Part shown: one piece after another, positions 21,080-34,613 of the stretch | Position numbering within the stretch: position 1 is the first letter of the stretch | Layout of the letters: each line of letters starts with the position of its first letter | NCBI GenBank assembly: GCA_015039365.1 | Contig: WION01000007.1 | Coordinates: 806,001-870,000 of the forward strand | DNA: 64,000 nt | From: Amanita rubescens | Taxonomy: Eukaryota; Basidiomycota; Agaricomycetes; Agaricales; Amanitaceae | Direction of reading: 5' to 3' | Program-made: the position numbers and the translations under genes | The notes under the pieces: model-generated | Databases searched by the model: none | Told to the model about the DNA's origin: nothing | What the model saw: only the letters and a program-made list of their open reading frames with translations

Positions 21080-22194
21080 ATGGCACCTCATCTCCGGGTC
21101 CTCGTAGGCCCCTGTCCAAGGACACTTGTGCCTATCACTGATATAGTGAATACCTCTGCATCGCACAGAGTTTCATCAGAACTGTTTGAAGGCGAGATTG
21201 CTGTACATATCAAGGATTTTACGGACGAAGAAGGCGTTATCCGCCACTCAGACTATTTTCAGAGAGAAGATCGGCAGGGTATAACATGGAGCATTCAAGT
21301 TTCCGGTGAGCTTCGGGCATACTACACCCTATATGCGCATATAGTAACCGTCAGATACAAGGACGATTCCTAGAGCCGTATTCTGCTGATGATGTACTCT
21401 TTGGAAACGTGTTCGATCGACCGCTGTATATGCCGTGGGGCTCCAGTGTTGCCTTGAAGTTTATGCAGTAAGTTGAATCAAATCATTATATTCACGCTTC
21501 ATGTTTTTCTGATACTCCGTTAGGTACATTGATCCCACTCTCGAACATGACCTTTGTTCGCAAACTAAACCATGGGCATTATCGCCGCTCATTGCAACAA
21601 TGCCACATTTTGCACATAAACGTATAGAAAGTGATTCCGGAGAATTAGACTTTGGCTCTCCATCGCGTTCGTGGAATGATTCTACGGGAGAATTATATCA
21701 AGCATCAATTAAGGAAATCAGCTCATCGGAATCCAGCGAATCCAGTGCATCGAGATTCAGCCAATCACCAGATAAACTTCTTTATGCAGACGTCGATGAC
21801 GCTCAGCCAGCTATGGTGAAGAAGCGCAGGAAGAGGGCAGCACGTGTGACTGACTTTCAGTTTGAAACTGCTGCCGAAAGACGTAGTTATTTCAGCAAGA
21901 CTGAACACCGGCGAGCGATCCAATTTGGTCGCGAAGTGCGTAGCTTTCCTGTGATTATTCACGCCCCCTTTTGAAATTCGGCTTTAGGATATCATAGCAA
22001 CCGATTTCTGCTATGGGTTTATTGAGTTTAATCCGAGCATAGCATTGCGCCTTCCTGGAGGGCTGAGCTTTGACTTGATGCGATACTGGGATGGGCAGCC
22101 GGTCAAGTTTGTGTGCTGCGAGCGCAAGAAGGATGACTCGGAGGGGGTGGCATGGGGACGAGTGTTTTGGTGTGTTGTAATTGAGCAGGCGTAG
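21080..22194 (+). CDS. DUF1769 (Duc1-like) protein F
   Basis: Exons 21080-21305, 21362-21467, 21524-21935 and 21988-22194, giving 316 residues. Exons 1 and 2 are 226 and 106 nt, exactly as in paralogue E. The order is LRVLVGPCPRTLVPI, FEGEIAVHIKDF, GRFLEPYSADDVLFGNVFDRPLYMPWGSS, YIDPTLEHDL, KPWALSPLIATMPHFAH, a Ser-rich linker with a basic patch (KKRRKRAAR), DFCYGFIEFNPSIAL, LPGGLSFDLMRYWDGQPVKFVCCERKK and WGRVFWCVVIEQA. All family landmarks are intact, so this is probably the functional copy. Likely role, from S. pombe Duc1: PI(4,5)P2-dependent cortical protein in cytokinesis. Confidence 0.85.
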
Positions 22195-22523
22195 AATACC
22201 AAAGTGTTGATAAGATTGTGACGTCAAGATCGGCAATGAGCGGCAGAACGGTGTAACCCATAATAGCCTCCGGCGCTGGACCGCGGTCCTGGCTTTGCGC
22301 GATTTGCTGTCATCTCGCATGTTGGAATGAACGACGACCGTCCCTTAGCCATTCAGGTCCGTCGCGTCCTTTGTCTCGCTTGAGCGCCCTTCATCATACC
22401 CCTGCTTAGGCTCTAGCGTCCAAGTTCATCAAAAGAGTGGTGCTTGGGCCGAGGTTCAAATCAAACACACTCAGGTCGAGGCATGATAGCACCCGTTACC
22501 CCTACTCACAGCATCGAAGTCGC
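22195..22523. other. Intergenic upstream of the PH-domain gene
   Basis: No TATA box stands out. The frame of the next gene is open from about 22437 but without an ATG before 22524, so an upstream exon is possible. Confidence 0.4.
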
Positions 22524-25500
22524 ATGAAATCGGAGGTCGCAAGCACAGCCAGTCAAGACGACGAAGCCAGCGCGCGCAACTCTTATAAGCCGTATATGTC
22601 TCAACCTTTTTTCAATTTAGACAGCATGGTCGTTGAGCCATTTGTCCCCGCAGAAACTCATGGTTCAATGCAAGCTTTGCATCAAGCATCCGAAGTCTCC
22701 GATAGCGAAGCTTCCTCGCCACGCACCTCGGCTTTACCCGACAGTCTCGCTCAACTTTCCCGGACTAGGGCGATTTCAACGCCTATGAATACAGAATGGA
22801 GTCATACTCTGCCGCCGAAGGTTACCACCTGCATCGGTTATGCTAAAAATAACACCAATGTGAATTTGTCGGATAGTCGCGGCAATAGAGCGGTCGGTCA
22901 TGAGGACAATGTCACACTTTACAGTAATAACATGCAAGGAATCCAAACACGGAGCATGCTATCCGTGGATGATGACGAAGATAATGTACCATTGCAAGTT
23001 CTCAAAGAACAGGCAAGACGGAGTCAATCGCATGCTACAGGACAACTCCCTGGATCGTCCATCGACGAACCAACAGCTGCAGAAAACATGTCACCTGAAA
23101 TTGTCATATCTCATCCAGACGATGTGCAGTTTATGCATGAAAAGGGTACGAGTAAATTACGTTCATTACTATTGCATACCCAAGTTTTATCTTAGATATG
23201 ACAGCTTTAAACGACGCAGCCGACTCCGATCGTAACGCTTCCATTGTACTACAGGATTTCCAAAGAGAGGCGCTACAGCCACTGGTGCTGCCCGATATCG
23301 GACCTGCCTCGTCGTTAACGTCTCTTCGGACCGTTAATTCGGATTCGGCATCGCATGAACCTAGCTTTACTTACATTCCGAATTCTTCCACGTTATCCTC
23401 TCCATTCCCAGCCCGTTCACGTCCTAGTCCCAAAATCGTACTGCCTGTAACTTCGCCTCGCCTCTCATCTCGACGCATAAGCATGCAAGACAAGGATGGT
23501 AACCTTTGTAGCTTGCGCTTTTCGCCCACCATCGTTACACGCCATCCTCCACTGCCATTGAAGCTGCCCACACTTCCACCGCTATCGGCCACCTTTATAA
23601 CCAATATTGGTCAAAATACTGACAAACGAAAGCGCGATAACCGAGCTAGTATAAGGAGCATGCCTGCTTTGCCACGGAGTGGTACAGGCCGAGGCGTTGG
23701 CGGACATGAAGAAGAAGAGGACCATGAAGATGATATGGAAGACGCTATTGATGAAGAAGGCGATGATGATATTCTGCAAGGTGAAGAAGAGGGGAGGGCC
23801 CTGTCGAGAATCGACCGCTCGGACACGAGATCATCATCTAGCGCCGGCAGCGATTGTAGCATGAGAAACGACTCAAGGACGTCTTCATATTCCACGGCTC
23901 AAGGAGAAGCGGGACAAGAACAAGAACAGGAACATGTGCAAGAGTCATATAACCGAGGCACCCTGGGAGAGTTTTTGCCCCGGGTGGACACGACGAAACT
24001 AGACGTTTCATTTCTAGAAACGCCTCCCACACCATTATTAGAAACAAGCAAGGGTAAAGCGAAAGACATTGATGCCGCTACGCCAACGGAGCGCTCACAA
24101 AGCGATTACTTCTCTTGGGCCGCGGGGGGTACCGCGCGTGCTTCTTCAAGCACGTTGGTGTCAAACAAAAGGTCCTCAATGTATCAGACCAGGCCATTGT
24201 CATTGGCACGGACCCGTAGTAGTATGACGCCATTACACACGCCTATTCCTGGATTCGCGACCCTAAAAACTCTGCCCCTGCCACCCCTGGCCGATGCGGC
24301 AAGACCTGGCATGTATAAACATGCGTCGCAGAGTATGATCAATGTTAATTTGAAGTCGCATGAAGAGGTACCACCATTACCCGTGAGTGACGGCGAGTCG
24401 GAGATGGACAATAATGGTGGTGGCCTAACGGAACCTGCGGAGAGCAAAGGGAGAGAAAAGAGGCTTAGCAAGGTGTCCCTAATTGAAGAACCACCGTCAC
24501 CCAAGATCCTACGCCGAAGAAGGTCAATGCCGTCATATTACGGGCCAACCTCACCGCCACCTCCTTATCCGACATTTGCGCCATTCCCGGGCCCGCGTCG
24601 ACCGTTGATACAGCCAAGAGAGGACGAAGGGATGGAGAAGCTCCCACCTTACAATAACGATATTTACTTAAAGGCGATATTGCCACGGAAGATGGAGTTT
24701 TCAAAGCCGGGTGTGCAAGCCAAAGACAGGAAGTGGAGAAGAGTTATTTGTGTATTGGAAGGGACGATGTTTCGAGTGTATCGGTGTCCAGCGAGCGTCG
24801 CAGGGGTATCGGCCATTGAGAGCTGGTGGGAGAGAAAGGTGGGTGTGGGTGACGTGAGTAATTCACGTCCCCACACATCACTGCGACGACTATCATCCAT
24901 GGGCCGTCTGCCCGTTCAGCGGGAGGGTCGGGAGGGTTGGGAGACGATCAAAACAAGGAGGAACCACGGAACCTGCCTAGGGCGACTATAGCGATAACAC
25001 CAAAGACGGAGCCTAAGCGATCGAGACTGACTGTGCCTTTCCTCAAGTCGGTGAAGGCGCACGTGCGGTCTCGTAGCGACGGTTCACATGAAGCCTTAAG
25101 GCCGGATTCATCGCGGGGGTCGGTGAACTATATGAGGACGCCTGGGGGTAGTTTGTCTTCTCGGGCGCCTTCACCTGCGTCAGGGGTTATGTCGTCGGCG
25201 GGATCGACACGGTCGAGTAACAACGGGATGCAGCAGTCCGTGTCGCGATCGACGACTCGGGATGATGTTCCGGATCCGGATCCGGCGGACCTGATCAAGA
25301 CGTACTCGCTGCAGCGTGCAGAATGTGGGCTTGGGCTTGATTATACGAAGCGGAATAATGTGATCCGAGTGAAGATGGATGGAGAGCAGTTTCTTGTACA
25401 AACAAAGGAAGCCGATGGAAGTGGTTGCATGGATAGAAGGGATTCAAACTGGGACGAATGTAGCGCTTGACTTGGATGAGCGGGTTATGCCACGAGGACC

Positions 25501-25592
25501 ATTGTTCCCTAGGTGGGTGAGCAATTATGATTATAAAATGACGCTGATGGCGGGACAGGCGACGGAGACGGCGACGAGTAGTAGTAACGTAG
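22524..25592 (+). CDS. Large PH-domain protein of the Skg3/Caf120 type
   Basis: Exon 1 22524-23145, exon 2 23196-24853, then further exons to 25592. The first 600 residues are disordered: Ser/Pro-rich, with an acidic run at 23710-23790. The PH domain starts at [19 protein letters not shown] and [19 protein letters not shown], is interrupted by a Ser-rich loop, and resumes with [38 protein letters not shown] and VVAWIEGIQ. The tail [19 protein letters not shown] runs after a 46-nt intron (25513-25558) into an Arg run and a stop at 25592, as in relatives. The GTGAGT at 24854 needs an acceptor at about 24957-25017 to keep frame. A single extra base near 25411-25415 breaks the frame before VVAWIEG. 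The upstream start is uncertain. Confidence 0.72.
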
Positions 25593-25789
25593 ATAGGCTA
25601 AGTAGTAATATTTCCCACGGTGTTATCAGGACAGCTGTCGCATCGATTCAGAAAATTGGCCTTCATCACTCCGCTCTCACTGACGACCTCTCTCTTCCCG
25701 ACGATTCTCCACTTCCCCCCTACCTCACACTTCCAACATCACACGATTCAACACAATAACCGAACCTTTAACTACTACCGAATCAAACC

Positions 25790-27519
<1,730 letters not shown>

Positions 27520-28337
27520 TGAATTGTAAAAAAACGTTACTATAGGACGACGGAGAGCTGGGGGGTGGAGCTGCATCATCAGGTTCATCATCTTTGATGG
27601 GACGGGGACCGTTTTAACCCCTTGTTATTCATTCACTCTTTTCCTTTCTCGATGTGTGTTGGGTGTGCTTAATTCTTGTTCTTCTTTGACTGTTATTTCT
27701 TTCCTTCTTCTTTTCCCTTTATCCCACCTATTCCGCCCGTGTTGCCTCCTACCTACCCTTCTCCCTGTCTGTGCAATTCTATATATATACTCTCCGTGCC
27801 TTGTTCTTTTTTTTTCTCACTGTTTTTTTACTGTCAGTTGGTACTCAGTACGTTCCTGGCACAATCCAATACACATATATATATCGAACAATTTTAATAC
27901 TCGGGATTGCGTTCCGTTGGTGTCATCAGCGTTGCGACGCGCGGGGGAATTATCGTGTCACGGCGATGATGGCCTTACTACGCACCGGCCGATCACTTCC
28001 ACTCCTTTGACAGCATTTATCACTAATACGGGCACAGGAGTGTTTCTGGAAGGAGGGAATCAACCCGAAATTCTGGTAAAATGTTCCATTTCTCCAGCAA
28101 GAATAGTTCGCGAAAAAATATTGGAATAATAGGTTTCGAAAACATTTCTCAACACATTTTGTTGACATTTCGCCTGTCGACTTGCCTAAAAAGGGAATTC
28201 ACACGGTTTCCGCCCAAGCGAAATGTCCGACGAAATGTTTGAAAAACTTCAAAATTTTCTTACACTAGTTCCCCCTATGAAATTTGGTATTTCAGCCAAC
28301 ATTTCTCCTCCCCGGAAACGTCTCCATGCCCGTGGTG
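27520..28337. other. PP1 3' flank with dispersed repeat copy
   Basis: No gene recognised. Contains the repeat described at 27822-27985; the rest is pyrimidine-rich 3' flank and P450 upstream sequence. Confidence 0.45.
27822..27985. repeat. Dispersed repeat, copy 1
   Basis: The segment contains GTTCCGTTGGTGTCATC (27911-27927) followed by AGCGTTGCGACGCGCGG and GTGTCACGGCGATGA. The same order occurs at 34500-34601 and 35430-35476, where an inserted element splits it. The flanking TTTTTTTACTGTC and TTCCTGGCAC blocks are shared too. It has no coding potential and no clear terminal repeats, so the class is unknown. Confidence 0.65.
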
Positions 28338-28345
28338 TATATATA
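28338..28345 (+). promoter_or_regulatory. TATA box of P450 copy 1
   Basis: TATATATA in GGTGTATATATAGGTG, about 230 bases before the P450 ATG at 28575. Confidence 0.4.
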
Positions 28346-28574
28346 GGTGTACCGACACCTGACGTTAACTGAGCAGATAACTCACACATTAATAGTATCG
28401 TCACCCCAAATAGGCCGTCCAAAACACGAACTTTTCGAAGAAGTCCTGGGCCAAGATTACAGCAGCATCAATATAGATACGACCCTGTCGGCGATGCGCG
28501 TTTCACAGAGTCGAGGCCCTCCTCAGTGACCGTTTTTTAAAACGTCTTTCCGCCGGTTCTTGCCATTGAACTTC

Positions 28575-30874
28575 ATGCCATTATCCTCCGTGACTGAGCT
28601 CGCTCCGCTGTGTCTTGTGGTTTGGTTGGTGAGCGTCTTGTATCGCCAATGGACGTCGGTTCGTGATGCTCTGAGAGACATTGGGTGAGTTGCGGTGGCT
28701 GGTATTTGACGAAGGTTTACTGACGACGTACTATAGGGATGTACCTGGAAAAGGTATCTTCTGGATGCACCCAAAACATTTGGTTACGATGGTTGTGGCG
28801 CCTTGGTTCCCCAGGCCAGGGGGTATAGGACAGCTTTTTGGAAAGTTCTCAGGTATGTTACGATTCGTACTTTGAAAAGAGTTTTGGATGCTGATGCTAA
28901 TGCAGTGTACAAAAAGTATGGAACGACGTGTTTGTCATCTGTGTGTTTCTGGACATCTATGCCGGTTTATTTTGTATCCGATGCTGATGCGTTTCGAACT
29001 ATCAATAATGAGCGGAGGATATTTGATAAGGAACCCTTCAAGTTGGTGAGTTAGTGTCGAGATCTTTTCTAGAGGTGGTGACGTGATGCGAATGAAAAGA
29101 TCGATATTTATGGAAAAATATCGTCTCGACAACGGGGAGCGAGTGGAAAAGACATAGAGCGGTGGTAAGAAACGCTTTCAATGAGGTAGATCGTTCGCTG
29201 GTGCCCCTTGGTTATTGTATTGACGCTCCGATCTTTAGGCTAACAACTCGCACGTATGGGCAGAAACATGTAGAATCATAAACCAGTGGTTTTCTACTGT
29301 AGACTCCAAACCAGAACAACCTGTCGATTGTCTGAGTGTATTCACGCAGGCATGTCTTTCCTTCTCTACCCTGGGTTGGAAAAGCAGCTCATGACGAGAA
29401 TAAAGATTGCGTTTCTTGTTATCGCTTCGGCTGGTTTTGGCAGGAGAATCGATTTCAACGATTCTCTCGACCTGACCTGCCGCGCCGGTCATAAACAAGG
29501 AATATACACCCGGTTCGGCGAAACCGATGTACACCCTCGGAAGCTCCCTTACAACGGCTGTTCGTGGAGTCATGATCCGCGGTCTGACACCCCTTTTTGC
29601 TTACCCCATCGCGAAATACATACGTATCCCGTTCATTTCCCGTATGCTGGAAGAGACCACGATAGGTTTTCGGCTCGCTCAGGACGCATATGGAGGATAT
29701 CATATCTAATGCCCGGGTTGAATTGCTTGGTGAACACGCAGAGGAAGACTGCAAACCTCGAGCCAGGAATAGCGACGCGGGCGCGGCTTTGCTGAAGAAT
29801 CTCGCCCAATCTAATGCAGAGGAGGAATTCAGGAAACGATAGGTTAACGGATGATGAGATCATGTCCGATACGTTTGTGAGTAGTAACTAAAGCAATTTG
29901 TCATCGGGCTGATTTAGAGGTAGGTGTTCCTGCTAGCGGGGCATGGTAAGATATTTTTTGCGAATGGTGCTAATGCTAAACCTAATTGTGAAGAATCTAC
30001 GTCCCACGCGCTCTGTTTCATGATTTGTTTGCTTGCCCTGCATCCTGAAGCCCAGGCCAAGGTGTATGCGGAAGCTTGCGAGTTATGGCCAGAGGCACCT
30101 TCGCTCGATGCTCCTCCCGTGTGTATTTCGCTTCGCGAATGGTAGAATTACTTAATCACAATTTCAGGAGTATAAAGGCTCATTGCCCCACCTCGTGCGT
30201 ACCGAACATGCTTTTGTATTGTATTTTAGGCAATTTACATGACCAGGAATACACCACCGCAGTGTTTTATGAGTCTATGCGTTTATTTCCACCGGTGGTT
30301 CGACTCATGAAAAGTGTCTTTACGGATACCATCCTCAAAACCCGTCGGTTCACTACCAACACAGACGGCTCATTGGACAATGTGGAAGTAGTAAACACGC
30401 CTATCAAGGCTGGGAGCGTGATGGTGTTAGACATAAACGGGCTGCATTATAATCGTAAGTGTTATTTAGATGTTAGGGCGATTTGATACGAACGTCAGGC
30501 AGCAATTCACTGGGGTGAAGATGTTGACAAGTTCAAGCCTGAACGTTTTATCGACACCGAAACGTACAAGTGGCCCCGAGATGCATGTACGTCCATTGAC
30601 ACTCTTATCAATGTCTTGACTATAACATCTGGTAGTCTCCGGGTTCTCTCAAGGTCAGCGGAGCTGCATTGGGCAGCGTTTCGCGGTAACGGAGGCGGTT
30701 TGTATTGTTGCTAATTTGGTCCGCCGATACGAAATCTTAGTTCCTGCCTACTTGGAGTCAAAGCCTAAAGTAGAGCAGGAGAAGGAATTACTAGAGTGTA
30801 CACTAAAATTGTCGGTTACCCCAAAGAATGCGCGGGTGCGACTGGCAAAGAGGGTAACCAAGCGTGGCGCGTAG
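28575..30874 (+). pseudogene. Cytochrome P450 copy 1, frameshifted
   Basis: The 12-exon layout matches copies 2-4. Intact parts: N-terminal membrane anchor (LAPLCLVVWLVSVL), DVPGKGIFW, APWFPRPGG, KKYGTTCLSSV, YESMRLF (ExxR), the PERF motif KPERFIDTE and the heme loop FSQGQRSCIG near 30650-30690. Defects compared with copies 2 and 3: one base missing near 29113 in the segment for YGKNIVST, one base gained near 29476-29486 after SLDLT, and one base gained near 29669 (TTTTCGG against TTTTGG). AGHETT of the I-helix reads AGHEST. Conclusion: an inactive copy unless these are sequence errors. The three indels lie in three different places, which argues against a single assembly error. Confidence 0.75.
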
Positions 30875-31382
30875 AGCCCTGGAGCTACTAGGTGAGATAT
30901 ATTGAATGGTCATTGACTTGCACGCGCCAGCTAAGACTGCTGAATTTTTTTAGCACTATCCAATTCGCGCGATTCTACAAATGTACATATATGAGTAGCC
31001 TCGATACTGTGATATATTTTTCATACGAACGTAACATGTAAAAATTAGACTGACGTATGTGATTGAAAGTAGTCTGCTAAATGCATTGCGTTGAGAGTAA
31101 GTTGCGTTCAAGTCACTTGTCTACCTGGCAACCGTGAGATCAACGAGACCAGCAGTCGCTCGGCTCTCCGGCTCTCCGTGATCTACGTAAATCTCGCTGC
31201 TAATAGGGTTTGGGATCATCATCGATCTTCTCGGATAGGCCGTCCAAAATGCGAATACTACTGTTTCGAAGCTCAAGGTTGCCGCATAGATACGACTCTG
31301 TCGGGTCCCGGTGATGAGTATTTCAGAGTCGAGCCCCTCCTTGATTTTAAAAACGTCTTCTCACCGGTTCTTGTTGAACTTC
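30875..31382. other. Spacer between P450 copies 1 and 2
   Basis: Holds duplicated P450 upstream sequence: ATAGGCCGTCCAAAA occurs both here (about 31236) and before copy 1 (about 28411). No separate gene. Confidence 0.55.
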
Positions 31383-33702
31383 ATGTTATCCTCCGTGATT
31401 GAGCTCGCTCCGGTTTGTCTTGCGGTGTGGTTGGTGAGCGTCTTGTATCGCCAATGGACGCTGGTTCGTGGTACTCTGAGAGATATTGGGTGAGTTGCGG
31501 TGGTAGTGCGCCGTCGGGATTGACTAGACGAAGTACTGGCAATGTAGGGATGTACCTGGAAAAGGAATCGCCTGGATACGCCCAGACAGTATGGCTTCGA
31601 TGGTTGCTGCACCTTGGTTCCCCAGGCCAGGACATATAGGTCACTATTTTGGAAAGTTCTCAGGTATGTTACTTGGTATCCAAGACTCGGACTTGAAGAG
31701 TGTTGCATGCTGATGCTAAATATCAAATGCAGTGTTCAAAAAGTACGGAACGACGTGTTTGTCATCTGTGTCTTTCTGGTCATCTATTCCGGTTTATTTT
31801 GTATCTGATGCTGATGCGTTTCGAGTTATCAACAATGAGCGAGGGGTATTTGGGAAGGATGTCGAGAGGGTGAGTGACGTCAAGATGTTTGGCGATGTGA
31901 CAATTTTGATCGAATGGAAAGCTCGAGGGGCTCAATATTTATGGAAAAAATATTGTCTCGACAACGGGGAGCGAGTGGAAAAGGCATAGAGTGGTGGTCA
32001 GAAGTGCGTTCAATGAGGTAGATCGATCGCCAGTACCCGTTTGATTATTATATTGACGCACCGATCTTTAGGCCAACAACTCTCACGTATGGGCAGAAAC
32101 ATGTAGAATCATAAACCAGTGGTTTATCACTGTAGACTCCGAACCGGAACAACCTATCAATTGTTTGAGCGTGTTCATGCAGGCATGTCTTTCCTTCTGT
32201 ACCCTGGAAACGTAGCTCATGGTGAGAATAAAGATTACATTTCTTGTTATCGCTTCGGCCGGTTTTGGAGCGAGGATTGATTTCAACGATTCTCTTGACC
32301 TGACCGGCGCACCGGTCATAGACAATGAATATACGCCCGGTTCGGCGAAACCGATGTACACCTTCGGAAGCTCCCTTACAACGGCTGTTCGTGGAATCGG
32401 AATTCGCGCTCTGACACCCCTTTTTGCTTACCCCATCGCGAAATACATACGTATCCCGTTCATTTCTCGTATGCTGGAAGAGACCACGATAGGTTTTGGC
32501 TCGCTCAGGACGCATATGGAGGATATCATATCTAATGCCCGGGATGAATTGCTCAGTGAACACGCAGAGAAATACTGCGAACCTCGAACGGATTTAGACA
32601 GGAACAACGACGCGGGCGCGGCTTTGCTAAAGAATCTCGTCCGATCTAATGCAAAGGAATTCGGAAGCGATATGTTAACAGATGACGAGATTGTGTCCGA
32701 TACGTTTGTGAGTGGTAACTAGAACAATTTGTCATCGGGCTGATTTAAAGGTAGGTGTTCCTGCTGGCGGGGCATGGTAAGACGTTTTTGCGAACGGTGC
32801 TAATGCTAAATGTAATGGTGAAGAAACTACGGCTCGCGTGCTCTGTTTCATGGTTTGTTTGCTCGCTCTGCATCCCGAAGCACAGGCCAAGGTGTATGCC
32901 GAAGCTTGCAAGTTATGGCCAGAGGCACCTTTACTCGATGCTCCTCCTGTGTGTGTTTCCCTCGGCAGGTAGTAGAATTACTTAATCACAATTTCAGGAG
33001 TATAAAGGCACATTGCCCCATCTCGTGCGTATTGAACATGCTTTTGTATTGGATTATAGGCAATTCACATGGCCAGGAATACACTACCGCAGCGTTTTAT
33101 GAGTCTATGCGTTTATTTTCACCGCCGATTCGACTCATGAGAACTGCCTTTTCGGATACCATCCTTAAAACTCGTCGGTTCACTACCAACACAGACGGTT
33201 CATTAGACAATGTGAAAGCGGTAAACACACCTATCAAGGCCGGGAGCGTGATCATGTTAGATATACACGGGCTGCACTATAATCGTAAGTGTTATTTAGA
33301 TATTAAGACGATTTGGTATGAACGTCGGTGCAGCAATTCACTGGGGTGGAGATGTTGACAAGTTCAAGCCTGAACGTTTTATTGACACCGAAACATACAA
33401 GTGGCCCCGAGATGCATGTACGTCCATTGACTCTTTTCAATGTCTGACTATAACATTTGGTAGTCTCCGGGTTCTCTCAAGGCCAGCGGGGCTGCATTGG
33501 GGAGCGTTTCGCGGTAACGGAGGCGGTTTGTATTGTTGCTAATTTGGTCCGCCGATACGAAATTTTAGTTCCTGCCAACTTGGAGTCGAAGCCGAAAGTA
33601 GAGCAGGAGAAGGAATTACTAGAGTGTGTACTAAAATTGTCGGTTACCCCAAAGAATGCGCGGGTGCGACTGGCAAAGAGGGTAACCAAGCGTGGCGCTT
33701 AG
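31383..33702 (+). CDS. Cytochrome P450 monooxygenase copy 2
   Basis: Reads intact through 12 exons. The N-terminal anchor (LAPVCLAVWLVSVLYRQW) places it in the ER membrane. Motifs in order: APWFPRPGHIG, YGTTCLSSVSFW, EWKRHRVVVRSAF (C-helix WxxxR), ASAGFGARIDF, I-helix VFLLAGH/ETTA, YESMRLF (ExxR), FKPERFIDTE and heme loop FSQGQRGCIG with the Cys at about 33493. The C-terminus is VTPKNARVRLAKRVTKRGA. The intron before the ASAGFG exon appears to use a GC donor (32183-32215, 33 nt). Reaction: NADPH-P450-reductase-dependent monooxygenation; substrate unknown. No biosynthetic backbone gene is nearby, so there is no pathway clue. It is closest to copy 3. Confidence 0.85.
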
Positions 33703-33884
33703 AGCCCTGAAATTTGGTGAGATATAGTCAAGGACATCGACTTGCACGTACTAAGACTGGCAAATTTTTATAGTTCCACATCCAATTCGCACGATCCTCC
33801 ATCGTGCTTTACCGAGTCCAGAAAGAACTCTGCGTTGACATTATCTCCCTCTTTTAGGCAACCAGGGCTTCTTCGATGCTTCAA

Positions 33885-34439
33885 TTACTCTGAAAGGAGT
33901 AGCCTTGATATTGTGATATTTTTCATACGAACGTACCATGTGATTGAAAGTCTGCTGTCAGCTCGAAATGCATTGAGCGTTGTCAATTGCCGCGTACCCC
34001 AGTGACGGACTAACTCTTTCTTTGCCACTCTGGTCACCATTTTTCTAGCGACGTTCCCTTGATGCACACTGACGTTCAAATAACTGATCTGCACAAGCGT
34101 ATGAAGTCGCAATAGTGGTGCATATACTCCGAAATTCGATTCATCGCAGTTTGAAAGAACGTAAATATACAACCAATCATACGAGAGGAGTCCAGAAGCT
34201 GAGACTCGAAGGGTTTCTTCGGTGCGTCCACTGTGTGCCAGTACTAAGGTGACGCGTTCTGTATAAGCATCTATGATGTATCGGCCTGGTTGGGCTTCGT
34301 CATCGAGTAAGTCAAAGAATTCTCGGGTGCGGCCAATTTTGAGTCGTAGTAGAAAGTTGTCATCGGGGAGGTCCTTCCCGGGCGTGCGCAGTGATAGTGC
34401 GTAATGCGGGCCGTCTAAGTTGCCAAACGGAGGTTGCAC
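33885..34439 (-). CDS. Unrecognised convergent ORF or gene fragment
   Basis: An open frame of 184 codons, starting MQPPFGNLDGPHYALSLRTPG, with a regular protein-like composition (RLKIGRTREFFDLLDDE, DWLYIYVLSNCDE) but no family I recognise. It sits tail-to-tail with P450 copy 2. A decayed relative lies in the same relative place behind copy 3 (38458-38850), so it probably travelled with the P450 in a segmental duplication. It may be the 3' exon of a longer gene interrupted by the repeat and element upstream (34.5-35.4 kb). Confidence 0.45.
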   Translation of the reverse strand: MQPPFGNLDGPHYALSLRTPGKDLPDDNFLLRLKIGRTREFFDLLDDEAQPGRYIIDAYTERVTLVLAHSGRTEETLRVSASGLLSYDWLYIYVLSNCDESNFGVYAPLLRLHTLVQISYLNVSVHQGNVARKMVTRVAKKELVRHWGTRQLTTLNAFRADSRLSITWYVRMKNITISRLLLSE

Positions 34440-34499
34440 CCTATGACCAGTGGGGATGGCCTGAAAAAATTTCCATTCGATCGGTTGTTTGAAACCATC

Positions 34500-34613
34500 T
34501 TGGCAACTTTTTTTACTGTCGGTTGAAGGTTCGTCAGCACATTTCTGGCACGATCGAATACAACACTTTTAATGCTCGGACTGCGTTCCGTTGGTGTCAT
34601 CTATGATCTGTCC
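34500..34613. repeat. Dispersed repeat, copy 2, left part
   Basis: Matches 27822-27927 (GTTCCGTTGGTGTCATC at 34585-34601). The right part continues at 35430 after the inserted element. Confidence 0.6.

Noticed and set aside
23582..23895. Minus-strand hydrophobic/Ser-rich frames within the PH gene
   Set aside because: Antisense shadow of the acidic GAA/GAT-rich stretch.
24854..25017. A second frameshift in the PH gene
   Set aside because: A GTGAGT donor at 24854 with an acceptor at 24957 or 25017 can account for the frame change, so an intron is more likely.
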